Both the position numbers and the translations under genes were made by a program. Of a DNA stretch of 32,791 bases, positions 1 to 7,934 are shown piece by piece. Under the pieces are notes generated by a model. It had not been told where the DNA came from. It saw nothing but the letters and a program-made list of their open reading frames with translations, and searched no databases. Origin of the DNA: Longimonas sp040409695. Its GTDB lineage: Bacteria > Bacteroidota > Rhodothermia > Rhodothermales > Salinibacteraceae. Position 1 is the stretch's first letter. Each line of letters opens with the position of its first letter. The stretch lies in NCBI RefSeq assembly GCF_040409695.1, contig NZ_JARWGJ010000121.1:1-32791 (forward strand), in the 5' to 3' direction.

Positions 1-828
1 AACAGCGGCCAGATTCTCCTTGATGCGACCGGCATGTACCGATTTCGGAATGACAGCCGTGCCCCGGTGAACCGCCCAGCTGATGAGCACCTGTGCGGGT
101 GTTGCGCCGTGCTTTTCGGCGATCGCACCGATCGTCTCATCCTCCAGCAGAATCGGCTCGTTATCAGACTTCATGGAATCGGGGCGGTCGAGCGAGCCAA
201 GCGGAGAATACGCGGTGAGGTGGATGCCATGCTCAGCTGCGAAGTCGAGCATCTCGGGCTGCTGCAGGTAGGGGTGGAGCTCAATCTGATTCATCTCGGG
301 GGCATAGCGCTCCGCATCCCCCATAAGCCCCTTGAGTTTTGGTATGTTGAAGTTCGACACGCCGATGTGCCGTGCGAGGCCGTCGTCGACAAGTTCCTCC
401 ATGGCGGCCCAGGTGTCAGCGAGGGGCATGTCGTCGAGGCCAACGAGTCCATCGGGCGAATCGGGCATAGTCACGCCGGGTTTGTGCGCAACGGGCCAGT
501 GGATGAGATAGAGATCGATCGCGTCGAGCTGCAGGTCGTTCAGCGTCCGCTCAAGGGCCGGCCGTACGTCTTCGGGAGCGTGGGCGTCGTTCCAGAGCTT
601 AGAGGTGACCCAGACGTCGTTTCGTTCGAGGGGGCCGTCGTTAAACGACTCGGTGAGCGCGCGGCCTACTTCGGCCTCGTTGCCGTAGATGGGGGCGCAG
701 TCGATATGGCGGTACCCTGCGTTGAGGGCAACCTTAACGGCGTTGTACACCTCGTTGGGGGCCGACTTCCAAGTGCCGAGTCCAACGATCGGCATCTCAT
801 CGTCGTTGCGAAAGGAAAGCGTTTCCAT
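1..828 (-). CDS. Aldo/keto reductase (3' end outside window)
   Basis: NAD(P)H-dependent reductase of the aldo/keto reductase superfamily, a cytosolic (beta/alpha)8 barrel that reduces aldehydes or ketones. The start is the ATG at 828-826 and the frame is still open at base 1, giving 276 visible residues; the C-terminal end lies outside. The classic tetrad is visible: Asp43 and Tyr48 in IDCAPIYGNE, Lys77 in TSKLWN and His110 in LIHWP. Family signatures GLGTW, GVSNFN, NQIELHPYLQQ and IPKSVHAGRIKEN follow in order. No Shine-Dalgarno sequence precedes the start. It is transcribed away from the restriction cassette. The substrate cannot be deduced; close relatives are annotated as 2,5-diketo-gluconate, methylglyoxal or glyoxal reductases. 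The family call is very secure. Confidence 0.93.
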   Translation of the reverse strand, partial: METLSFRNDDEMPIVGLGTWKSAPNEVYNAVKVALNAGYRHIDCAPIYGNEAEVGRALTESFNDGPLERNDVWVTSKLWNDAHAPEDVRPALERTLNDLQLDAIDLYLIHWPVAHKPGVTMPDSPDGLVGLDDMPLADTWAAMEELVDDGLARHIGVSNFNIPKLKGLMGDAERYAPEMNQIELHPYLQQPEMLDFAAEHGIHLTAYSPLGSLDRPDSMKSDNEPILLEDETIGAIAEKHGATPAQVLISWAVHRGTAVIPKSVHAGRIKENLAAV

Positions 829-930
829 GATTGGCTGGGATATCAGTAAAAAGACAGCGCGTGGTTCCCAGTGGCCATAGCTTGCAGCGCAGCGTGTAGT
901 TCCGTGTAGGAGGAAGTGTGTGAGATAATT

Positions 931-970
931 GCAGAGGCTTTATTCCTGCTTATAGACAAAAAACCTCTGC
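931..970. repeat. 7-bp inverted repeat ahead of restriction gene
   Basis: GCAGAGG at 931-937 is matched by its reverse complement CCTCTGC at 964-970. Allowing one mismatch the arms extend inward by three A/T pairs. It lies in the AT-rich gap between the aldo/keto reductase start and the endonuclease start, 60 bases upstream of the latter. It could be an operator or a hairpin in the leader. It does not match the known C-box consensus of restriction controller proteins, and no controller gene is seen. Confidence 0.35.
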
Positions 971-1030
971 ACGGCATGTCAATAAGGTAACACACTGTAA
1001 AGTCAATGTATCTCGCAAAAAAGAACCTCC

Positions 1031-1630
1031 ATGATGGCCCACGACCGGCTGAGCGCAGATGAGTTGTATGATGCTTCCGACTTAGATCAATATGACTTTC
1101 CTAAATACACAACACAGCTCCTAAATCTGGCGAATCAGAACAGCCAGGCTACGCGCCCGAAAGTGGTTGGCCAGATGTCTGATTTGGTCGAGGAGACAGA
1201 CGCACGTACGTTTGCTGAGTGGAAGGAATGGTACGTGCGCCGGCATCCAGATGCAATTCAAACGGCAAAGGAAAAAGTTAAATCGCATATTGAAAAGCTC
1301 CGCCGGGCCATCAAAAAGATTGATGAGGAGATGATCGAGGCGTGGCTAAAAGATCTCATTCTGGTTAAGACTGCAGAGGGGTTACTCATACAGCGCGCGA
1401 TCCTTGAGTATCTGTCGGATGAGAAAGATATATCATGGTCGTTATCTACTCCCGAAGAAGAGGCGAAAGGAGTTGATGGGTACCTTAATGGAGTAGCGGT
1501 GTCAATCAAACCAGAGAGCTATAAAAGTAAGACCTCGGTTCAAAATGAAGAGATTGACGCTGTACTCATCTTCTACAAGAAGACAAGAAAGTATATTCAT
1601 ATTGAGTACGACGAAAGTGCATTTCTGTAA
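1031..1630 (+). CDS. Type II restriction endonuclease, MjaI-like (predicted CTAG)
   Basis: Protein of 199 residues resembling the MjaI restriction endonuclease family, whose founder cuts at CTAG. Recognisable stretches are YDFPKYTTQLLNLANQN near residues 20-36, a TRPKVVGQMSDL segment just after, TFAEWKEWYVRRHPDAI, and a later GLLIQRAILEYL followed by GVDGYLNGV. These agree with what I recall of that family; no search was done. The neighbour is a SPPY-class DNA methyltransferase on the opposite strand, and the two stop codons are only 18 bases apart, a typical convergent R-M pair. Two ATGs in a row (1031 and 1034) begin the frame; no ribosome site decides between them. Two 60-base samples of the gene are about 40% GC, against about 60% for nuo genes nearby, suggesting horizontal acquisition. 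The specificity is inferred from the family. Confidence 0.78.
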   Translation: MMAHDRLSADELYDASDLDQYDFPKYTTQLLNLANQNSQATRPKVVGQMSDLVEETDARTFAEWKEWYVRRHPDAIQTAKEKVKSHIEKLRRAIKKIDEEMIEAWLKDLILVKTAEGLLIQRAILEYLSDEKDISWSLSTPEEEAKGVDGYLNGVAVSIKPESYKSKTSVQNEEIDAVLIFYKKTRKYIHIEYDESAFL

Positions 1631-1648
1631 ATAGCGGGTCACGAGGCA

Positions 1649-2713
1649 TCAGGCTACAAAAAGCTCTGTCTGTACGCCATGTGGTTGGTAAGCAAATTTG
1701 TAGCGATTCGTCGCCGGCGTCTGTAAAGTGTCGATATCATACAGAACGATGTCTTTCTCTTGCTTAGTAACGACACCAAACTCATAAAACCGGTTCGTGT
1801 GCTTGCATGAGTCGTCACGCTCTCGGAGGAACTGCCGATGCCGCTCAATGCGGTGGGCATTGTACTGACGGGAGCGTTGTGGAAGCGTGCGAACCGCCTC
1901 ATCAAACACAGTGGTGAACCCGGCCTCCAGTTCGTAGCCAACCGAATTGCGACGCAGCATGGCAGCAGCAAGCGAGGTGGTGCCTGTTCCCCAGAACGGA
2001 TCGAGCACCGTGTCGCCAGCAACAGAGTACATGTTGATGAGACGCAGCGGCACCTCTAATGGAAAAGCAGCCGAACGAGCACGCAGGTCACTGTGCTTGC
2101 TGGACAGTGCCTGTGTGGTGCCACGTACATCAGTCCAAAGATCAGAGAACCAGCGGTTGCGCTCCTCCCAGAAATAAGCACTTTCGTATCGATCGTTACG
2201 CCGATTTTGGGACACCGTGCGCTTATCTTGCTTCCGAAAGATAAGAATGTGTTCGTGTTCGAGTGTCACGTATGCGTTGGGAGGGATCATGCCGGATCCC
2301 ATAAACTTGTTGGGCTTATTGGTTGACTTTCGCCACAAGATGCCCGGCAACTGATGCAGTCCGAGCGCAGTTACGTCCTCTATAATACGAGCATGATTCG
2401 GGTAGAGGCGAAACGTGCCACCTGTTGTACGAGTGGCGTCGCCGATGTTGATACAGCAGATACCGCCCACTTTAAGCACACGAGCGCACTCCTCCCATAC
2501 GCTATGCATTGCTTGGTGCATGATATCGAATGCAGCATCAGGCCTGCCGTCCTTTAGCGCCTTCTGACTTTCAGGGGCCCATGAAGCAAACAGGTCGTCC
2601 CACATCTCAATCATGGGATACGGGGGCGACGTGACAACGAGATCGACAGAGGCATCGTCGAGCGCCTCCATCTGTTCAGCGTTGTCAATGTGGAGTTGAG
2701 TTGTGGTTGTCAT
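1649..2713 (-). CDS. DNA methyltransferase, SPPY class (predicted m4C, CTAG)
   Basis: Modification enzyme of the R-M pair, 354 residues from the ATG at 2713-2711; a TTG two codons upstream (2719) keeps the frame open and is a less likely start. The order of motifs is that of beta-class enzymes: catalytic motif IV TSPPYP at residues 28-33, then the AdoMet-binding motif I DPFWGTGTT at about 238-246. The SPPY form is typical of N4-cytosine methyltransferases, and the known MjaI partner methylates CTAG at N4 of cytosine. Between the motifs are an NIGDA segment and GILWRKSTNKPNKFMGSG, probably part of target recognition. The last 80 residues are charged and have no motif I can name. It meets the endonuclease gene tail to tail with an 18-base gap. 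The methyltransferase call is firm, the exact site and base are inferred. Confidence 0.87.
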   Translation of the reverse strand: MTTTTQLHIDNAEQMEALDDASVDLVVTSPPYPMIEMWDDLFASWAPESQKALKDGRPDAAFDIMHQAMHSVWEECARVLKVGGICCINIGDATRTTGGTFRLYPNHARIIEDVTALGLHQLPGILWRKSTNKPNKFMGSGMIPPNAYVTLEHEHILIFRKQDKRTVSQNRRNDRYESAYFWEERNRWFSDLWTDVRGTTQALSSKHSDLRARSAAFPLEVPLRLINMYSVAGDTVLDPFWGTGTTSLAAAMLRRNSVGYELEAGFTTVFDEAVRTLPQRSRQYNAHRIERHRQFLRERDDSCKHTNRFYEFGVVTKQEKDIVLYDIDTLQTPATNRYKFAYQPHGVQTELFVA

Positions 2714-2936
2714 GGGCAAACTTTAAAACTTCTGCTTAGATGAGGGCCGAGCGCATACATCCTTCTTACGGGGAGCCGCAACGCGAGGTGCCATTGGAAA
2801 ATGCTCGTGTATGCACCTTCTTTACCGGCTTTTCGGAATGCAGGTGCGGGAGTGCATTGCATCCGACTCCCTGCTTTGGTAGCGTGAACATGCTACAATT
2901 CCTTTTGGCATTCCGCCTTTACCGACCTGCGTTTAC

Positions 2937-3314
2937 ATGTTTGCCGACTTCATACCACTTTTTGTGATTGTGCTCATCGCGTTGGGGCTCTCCCTTACGC
3001 TGTTGGCGGCTGCGTACCTGCTGGGGCCAAGCCGCCCCAGCCAGATGAAGCGTACGCCGTATGAAAGTGGGATGGACCCCATTGGGTCGGCCCGCGAACG
3101 GTATTCGGTGAAGTTCTATCTCGTTGCGATGATCTTCATCGTGTTCGACATTGAGGTGGTGTTCATGTATCCGTGGGCTGTAAGCTTTCACCAGTTCATT
3201 GATGCAGGCATTGTGGCCACCGTCGGCGTACTCAGCGTGGTCGGCCTCTTTGTAGCGATCCTTACGCTCGGACTGGTATACGATATCAAGAAGGGTGGGC
3301 TCGACTTCGACTGA
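2937..3314 (+). CDS. nuoA: NADH-quinone oxidoreductase subunit A
   Basis: Small membrane subunit of respiratory complex I, 125 residues, the normal length. It sits at the junction of the peripheral and membrane arms beside the quinone channel. Three hydrophobic helices are evident at about residues 8-30, 60-82 and 88-115. The family's conserved loop YESGMDPIGSARERYSVKFYLVAMIF and the acidic FDIEVVFMYPWA follow the first helix. It starts at the ATG at 2937 without a Shine-Dalgarno sequence, as do the other nuo genes here. It is the first gene of the cluster nuoABCDEFG but is separated from nuoB by 396 bases, so nuoB may have an additional promoter. The upstream 220 bases should hold the cluster promoter, but I cannot point to clear -35/-10 boxes. 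Confidence 0.96.
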   Translation: MFADFIPLFVIVLIALGLSLTLLAAAYLLGPSRPSQMKRTPYESGMDPIGSARERYSVKFYLVAMIFIVFDIEVVFMYPWAVSFHQFIDAGIVATVGVLSVVGLFVAILTLGLVYDIKKGGLDFD

Positions 3315-3710
3315 GCGCTTGTGGCTGATACCCTGGTCGTTTCGGTGCACGGTGCAGAAAAGTGCGAGCGCCACAGGTCGTAATCGATCAACGACCTGCT
3401 TGTCTGGCCGCTGCATAATCGAGATGCAGGGCGTGCTATTCTGGGCGAGGGGGCGTCAGTCGGCAGGCGCAGCAGTCGCTACTACGTGAAATGCGCTCCC
3501 GCTGGCGTAGCTACTGGGCGCATGAAGCCAGTACGTGTTAGAAAAGCGCTCAACATTGTGCGCTCCTTGCAATAATTTTGGCTGCGCGAGCGCCTGTACT
3601 GAAACAGGGGCTGGAGCTTCATCATTACATTTTGTGTGTTAGTCGGGCCATAGCGCCACCAAGCATGCGCTTCGGGACGTGCTCTCTTTTCACAGACTCA
3701 ACGTATTACA
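3315..3710 (+). other. nuoA-nuoB intergenic region with two hairpins
   Basis: No convincing gene lies in these 396 bases. Two perfect inverted repeats sit close together. CAGGTCGT at 3374-3381 pairs with ACGACCTG at 3391-3398 across a 9-base loop, and CTGCAT at 3411-3416 pairs with ATGCAG at 3424-3429 across 7 bases. Neither is followed by a T-tract, so they are not ordinary intrinsic terminators. Possible roles are mRNA processing or stabilisation between nuoA and nuoB, or attenuation. The rest shows nothing I recognise. Confidence 0.5.
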
Positions 3711-4319
3711 ATGGCTGGTTCCTCCCCCTTTAGTGGTGGTGAAAACTTCTTCACGACCCGCGTCGACGCTGTAGTCAACTGGGCGCGTTCTAACTCGCTC
3801 ATGCCCATGCCCATGGGGCTGGCCTGCTGCGCAATCGAGATGATGGCCTTTGCCGGTCCCAAGTATGATGCAGCGCGCTTCGGCAGCGAAGCCATGCGCT
3901 TCTCGCCGCGCCAGGCCGACCTGATGATCGTGGCCGGCTGGGTGTCCTATAAGATGAGCCACGCTATCCGCCGCGTGTGGGACCAGATGGCGGATCCGAA
4001 ATGGTGTATCGCGATGGGCGCCTGCGCCTCCACCGGCGGCATGCACCGCTGCTACGGCGTCGTGCAGGGCTGTGATAACTTCTTGCCTGTAGACGTGTAC
4101 ATTCCCGGGTGCCCGCCGCGTCCTGAGTCCGTGCTGCACGCGCTCATGGACATCCAGGAAAAGGTGCGCAACGAGTACACCATTACGCAAGACTACACGT
4201 CGGGGAATCCGTACAAGAACGCCCCGCTGATCCCCGAGAACACCATTCAGTATCCTGGTCAGCTTGAGAAGCCGAAAACGCCTTCGATCCCGACGCCAGC
4301 CGCGCCCCCTGCGGCGTAG
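3711..4319 (+). CDS. nuoB: NADH-quinone oxidoreductase subunit B
   Basis: Complex I subunit that carries iron-sulfur cluster N2 and passes electrons to quinone. It has 202 residues. The four cluster ligands are all present: the tandem Cys39-Cys40 in GLACCAIEMM, Cys105 in GACAST and Cys134 in PGCPPRPE. The spacing (66 and 95 residues from the first Cys) is the same as in Thermus Nqo6. The tail beyond about residue 160 is a proline-rich extension (KPKTPSIPTPAAPPAA) of unknown role. The ATG at 3711 is the natural start and no Shine-Dalgarno sequence precedes it. It is followed after 79 bases by nuoC. Confidence 0.97.
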   Translation: MAGSSPFSGGENFFTTRVDAVVNWARSNSLMPMPMGLACCAIEMMAFAGPKYDAARFGSEAMRFSPRQADLMIVAGWVSYKMSHAIRRVWDQMADPKWCIAMGACASTGGMHRCYGVVQGCDNFLPVDVYIPGCPPRPESVLHALMDIQEKVRNEYTITQDYTSGNPYKNAPLIPENTIQYPGQLEKPKTPSIPTPAAPPAA

Positions 4320-4398
4320 TTGGGTACCATACCATCTGGCTCTCGCCCTGACTGCTCTTTCGTCCTGATTGTCTTCCGCTATTGCCGCTGCGCGCTTT

Positions 4399-5091
4399 AT
4401 GCCTGATAACGATTCCACATCGTCGCCCGACCCTGAGGTGCTAAACTTCCACTACACCCCGGCCGATGCGGCTATCTCGGGGAGTGAGGAGAACCCCCAT
4501 GCAAAAGCGACCACCCACTGCCCCGACACGCTTAACGCACTGGTCGACGCGTTCGGTGAAGACGCAATCGGGCCGGTTGAGACGTATGCGAACGAGGACA
4601 CGGTATACGTGCCGAAAAGCCGGATTGCCGATGTCTGTCGATTCCTGCGTGAGGAGCAGGGCTTCGCCTACCTGGCAGATCTGGGCGGCATCGACCGGTT
4701 CACGCAGGAGGATCGCTTTGAAGTGTTCTACAACGTCGTGAACATGGAGGCGCAGAAGCGCCTCCGGGTAAAGATCCGAGTTGATGAGGACGATCTGCAC
4801 GTGCCTACGGTGACGTCGGTCTACCGCTCGGCCAATTGGAATGAGCGCGAAGCCTATGACATGCTGGGGCTGATCTTCGACGGGCATCCCGACCTGCGAC
4901 GCATGTACATGCCTGAAGACTTTGAATACTATCCGCTGCGCAAGGAATTTCCGCAGCTGGGCGTGCCCGGGTCGCTTCCCCTTCCGCCACAGGCTCCCGA
5001 TGGCGAACTGACGATGGATCCGTTTGCTGCGGCGCACGGCTCTAAACCTGTGAAAAGCTACGAAGAGCCCCCCGTAGAAGATAATGACTGA
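4399..5091 (+). CDS. nuoC: NADH-quinone oxidoreductase subunit C
   Basis: The 30-kDa subunit of the complex I peripheral arm, structural, without cofactors. I start it at ATG 4399 (230 residues); the frame extends back to a TTG at 4369 but the extra ten residues look unlike coding sequence. The first 45 residues are a low-complexity, acidic extension. The conserved core runs from about NALVDAFGEDAIG, and the family signature NEREAYDMLGLIFDGHPDLRR is followed by MPEDFEYYPLRKEFP near residue 170. The C-terminal tail is acidic and proline-rich. NuoC is separate from NuoD, unlike the fused NuoCD of Escherichia coli. It precedes nuoD by 141 bases. Confidence 0.96.
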   Translation: MPDNDSTSSPDPEVLNFHYTPADAAISGSEENPHAKATTHCPDTLNALVDAFGEDAIGPVETYANEDTVYVPKSRIADVCRFLREEQGFAYLADLGGIDRFTQEDRFEVFYNVVNMEAQKRLRVKIRVDEDDLHVPTVTSVYRSANWNEREAYDMLGLIFDGHPDLRRMYMPEDFEYYPLRKEFPQLGVPGSLPLPPQAPDGELTMDPFAAAHGSKPVKSYEEPPVEDND

Positions 5092-5232
5092 TGCTCTGAG
5101 CGAGACGCCAGCTGCACCCGGCAGTTTACCCCTGTGATCGCTCTTGCCCGTTTCTGAATGTACGCGGGCACACCCAACGCTACTCGCCAGGCACTCGTTG
5201 CCTGCATTCTCCGATTTACCTGTTGCTCTCCT

Positions 5233-6600
5233 ATGGCTGACGCACCGTCCTTCCCCGGTCTTGATTTTGGCGACAAGTTTCGTTTCTGGCCCAAGCACAA
5301 CGAAAAGATCTACGAGCGGCTTGAAAGCAAGCATGCATGGATCGAAGAGAAACGCGCTGCTGCCGCGCAGGCAGCAGGCGATGGCGCCTCGGGAGACAGT
5401 CTTCCGGCAGCGGAGATTGCTAAAGATCCGCTGGAGCACGAGATGATCCTTAATATTGGTCCGCAGCACCCGGCCACGCACGGCGTGCTGCGCTGCGTGG
5501 TGAAGCTCGACGGCGAGACCATCGAGAAGGCTGTGCTCGACATTGGCTACCTGCACCGTGGCATTGAGAAGCTCGCGGAGCACAAGACGTATCAGGAGTT
5601 CATGCCGTACACCGACCGCATGGACTACCTCTCGCCCTACTCGAACAACGTAGCCTGGTGCCTGGCTGTTGAGAAGCTGGCCAGCATCGACGTCCCCGAG
5701 CGGGCGCAGTGGATCCGCATGATTATGTGCGAGCTGGCCCGCATCTCCTCGCATTGCCTGTGGCTCGGGGTAGGGCTTATGGATGCCGGCGCCGTCTCAG
5801 GGTTTCTATGGACGTTCCAGCAGCGCGAAGATATCTACTCGATCTTTGACGAGGTCGCCGGGGCGCGCTTCACCGTCAGCCATAGCCGCATCGGCGGGCT
5901 GGCCAGCGACATTTCGCCTGAAGCGATCCGGCGCATTCGTGCATTCACCGAGAGCTTCGACGCTGAGCTCTCACGCTGGGAAGACTTCCTGAACCGCAAC
6001 CGCATCTGGATTGACCGCAACAAGGACGTGGGGCGCATCACCCGGGAAGAGGCGCTCGAACTCGGCATGACGGGGCCTAACTTGCGTGGCTCAGGCGTGA
6101 AGTACGACATCCGCCGCTTTGAGCCATACCTCAAGTATGACGAGGTGGACTTCAACGTACCTGTGCGCGAAGAAGGAGACTGCCTGGCGCGCTACTTCCT
6201 GCGCATGGAAGAGATGCGCGAGAGCATTCGCATCATTGAGCAGTGCCTCGAACGCATGCCTGAGGGGCCCATTCGCTCTGACGATGCCAAGCAAGCCTAC
6301 CCTTCCAAGGAGGAGGTCTATTACTCGATGGAGGGCATGATTCACGACTTCATGTATACCGATGTTGGTACGGTCGCTCCCAAAGGAGCCCATGCCTACC
6401 ATGCCATTGAGAGCCCCAAAGGCGAACTCGGCTTCTACCTCACCTCCGACGGTACCGGCCGCCCGGCACGCATGCGCGTCAACGCGCCCTCGTTCACAAA
6501 CCTGCAGGGCATGGAGTACATTATGGAAGGCTCGCTGGTGGCTGACACGGTCGTGATCATCGGGTCGATGGACCCGGTGATGGGCGAAGCCGACAAGTAA
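5233..6600 (+). CDS. nuoD: NADH-quinone oxidoreductase subunit D
   Basis: The 49-kDa subunit of complex I, related to the large subunit of NiFe hydrogenases, which forms the quinone pocket with NuoB. It has 455 residues from ATG 5233; the frame is open back to 5158 but that leader does not resemble the family. Conserved pieces include LNIGPQHPATHG at about residue 72, YLHRGIEKLAEHKTY, the MPYTDRMDYLSP region, and the C-terminal GSMDPVMGEADK. About 70 residues precede the first conserved motif, more than in most NuoD proteins; that stretch is helical and charged (HNEKIYERLESKHAWIEEKR). It lacks a Shine-Dalgarno sequence; the bases before the ATG are pyrimidine-rich. nuoE follows after 57 bases. 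Confidence 0.97.
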   Translation: MADAPSFPGLDFGDKFRFWPKHNEKIYERLESKHAWIEEKRAAAAQAAGDGASGDSLPAAEIAKDPLEHEMILNIGPQHPATHGVLRCVVKLDGETIEKAVLDIGYLHRGIEKLAEHKTYQEFMPYTDRMDYLSPYSNNVAWCLAVEKLASIDVPERAQWIRMIMCELARISSHCLWLGVGLMDAGAVSGFLWTFQQREDIYSIFDEVAGARFTVSHSRIGGLASDISPEAIRRIRAFTESFDAELSRWEDFLNRNRIWIDRNKDVGRITREEALELGMTGPNLRGSGVKYDIRRFEPYLKYDEVDFNVPVREEGDCLARYFLRMEEMRESIRIIEQCLERMPEGPIRSDDAKQAYPSKEEVYYSMEGMIHDFMYTDVGTVAPKGAHAYHAIESPKGELGFYLTSDGTGRPARMRVNAPSFTNLQGMEYIMEGSLVADTVVIIGSMDPVMGEADK

Positions 6601-6657
6601 TCAAATCTGCGCCCCCTTTACGTTACCTGCTGATACCCACCGCATCCCTCTGCCTTT

Positions 6658-7335
6658 ATGTCTCAATTCGACATCCAACGTCCCATCGTTAAGCTGCCCG
6701 ACCAGCAGCCTGAACAGCAGATTCCTGATGAGGAGCTGGTCTGGACCGAAGACGAGCAGGAGCGCATCGAAACACGCAAGGCCAAGTACCCCGATCCGAA
6801 GTCGGCCATCATGGACGTGCTGTGGATGGCGCAGGAAAAATATGGCTATCTGCCGCCCGAGGCGATCGAGCTGTGCGCCGATACGCTCGACATGGATTAC
6901 GCCCGGGCCTATGGCGTGGCAACCTTCTACACCCAGTACTACAAGGAGGAGAAAGGAAAATTCGTGCTCGACGTATGCACATGCTTCTCCTGCCAGATGA
7001 TGGGCGGATACGATATTCTGCACTACCTGGAAGAAAAACTTGGCATCCATAAAGGCGAAACGACCGACGACGGGCTCTTTACCGTCGAAGAGGTCGAATG
7101 CCTCGGATGCTGTGGCTCAGCCCCCATGATGCAGGTCACCAACGGCCCGTATGTCCACAACCTCACAGAGGAAAAGGTGGACGCGCTGCTTGAAGACCTC
7201 AAAGAAGGCAAGATGCCTCCGTTTGTTTCGGTGACGCTCCCGCAGGACGAAGACGAAATGGGCGGAAACCGGCGCTCCGATGCGGAGGCGACTGAAACAT
7301 ACCAGACGCCCCCGCGCTCTGAAACCGTCAAGTAG
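6658..7335 (+). CDS. nuoE: NADH-quinone oxidoreductase subunit E
   Basis: The 24-kDa subunit of the NADH dehydrogenase module, a thioredoxin-like protein with the off-path 2Fe-2S cluster N1a. It has 225 residues. The four ligands fit the family spacing: Cys107 and Cys112 (x4 apart) and Cys148 and Cys152 (x3 apart, in ECLGCCGSAP); Cys109 and Cys151 are extra. The N-terminal helical bundle contains DVLWMAQEKYGYLPPEAIE and GVATFYTQY. A 45-residue acidic C-terminal tail (from PPFVSVTLPQDEDEM onward) follows the domain and has no motif I know. It acts with NuoF, whose gene lies downstream beyond one inserted ORF. Confidence 0.96.
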   Translation: MSQFDIQRPIVKLPDQQPEQQIPDEELVWTEDEQERIETRKAKYPDPKSAIMDVLWMAQEKYGYLPPEAIELCADTLDMDYARAYGVATFYTQYYKEEKGKFVLDVCTCFSCQMMGGYDILHYLEEKLGIHKGETTDDGLFTVEEVECLGCCGSAPMMQVTNGPYVHNLTEEKVDALLEDLKEGKMPPFVSVTLPQDEDEMGGNRRSDAEATETYQTPPRSETVK

Positions 7336-7373
7336 TTTTTCGCTTGCGATAGTGCACTGCAGCGCTACCTGAT

Positions 7374-7775
7374 ATGAATGCTCCCGACCCACTCTTTGAG
7401 GCGCTGACCCGACGCGAACAAGCGACGGTTCAGAAGCAGGGGATACGCGCCATCGATGCAATGCAGCAGGAGTGGCGGCGGCAGAAAACCTGGCTGCTTA
7501 GCCTTAGTGGCGTGATGGCGCTTATGGCGGTGCTACTTCCCGCTGTGCTCATGCACCAATACCTGTCGGGGAGCGGATCGGTGACCGAACTGCAGGCGCT
7601 GGGCGTGCTCGGCGCCGGTTCGGCCTTTGCAGCCATACAAGGGGCCGGGGCTGTCTACTTCTGGACGCTCTGGCATCAGCGCAACCGTGCCCTCACGCTG
7701 CTGCGCACATGGATGCAGGCTGGCGATACGGCCTACGACACTGCACACGACACGCCCCTTGCCGCTGAGGAATAA
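7374..7775 (+). CDS. Two-helix membrane protein inside the nuo operon
   Basis: Protein of 133 residues that I do not recognise. It lies in the same direction between nuoE (38 bases upstream) and nuoF (159 bases downstream). An N-terminal basic, helical cytosolic part (EALTRREQATVQKQGIRAI) is followed by a likely transmembrane helix at about 42-64, a short Ser/Gly-rich loop and a second helix at about 73-99 (LGVLGAGSAFAAIQGAGAVYFW). The tail ends in an acidic stretch. Codon use matches the nuo genes, and ATG 7374 is the only sensible start. Its placement suggests cotranscription with complex I. It may be an accessory or assembly factor, or simply a lineage-specific passenger. Confidence 0.72.
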   Translation: MNAPDPLFEALTRREQATVQKQGIRAIDAMQQEWRRQKTWLLSLSGVMALMAVLLPAVLMHQYLSGSGSVTELQALGVLGAGSAFAAIQGAGAVYFWTLWHQRNRALTLLRTWMQAGDTAYDTAHDTPLAAEE

Positions 7776-7934
7776 CCTGTGCCCTCAGCCGTTACAGCAC
7801 CTGCATGCGTCACAGCGTAGCCTTCTTCCCGGATGGCCAGCACGGCCCTCCACCTGACATACCTGTTTACATCTGTTTCTCAACCACGTAGCTGCAGCGG
7901 CTCTTGCTGCACGCAGCCCAATCCCCGAACTGTT

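Noticed and set aside
34..849. 271-codon open frame on the plus strand
   Set aside because: It is the antisense of the aldo/keto reductase, whose tetrad and signatures read clearly on the minus strand.
2740..2936. Short plus-strand frame before nuoA
   Set aside because: 75 codons without motif, overlapping the nuoA start; more likely promoter and leader DNA.
4441..5754. 437-codon open frame on the minus strand
   Set aside because: Antisense of nuoC and nuoD; the sense proteins have full family motifs.
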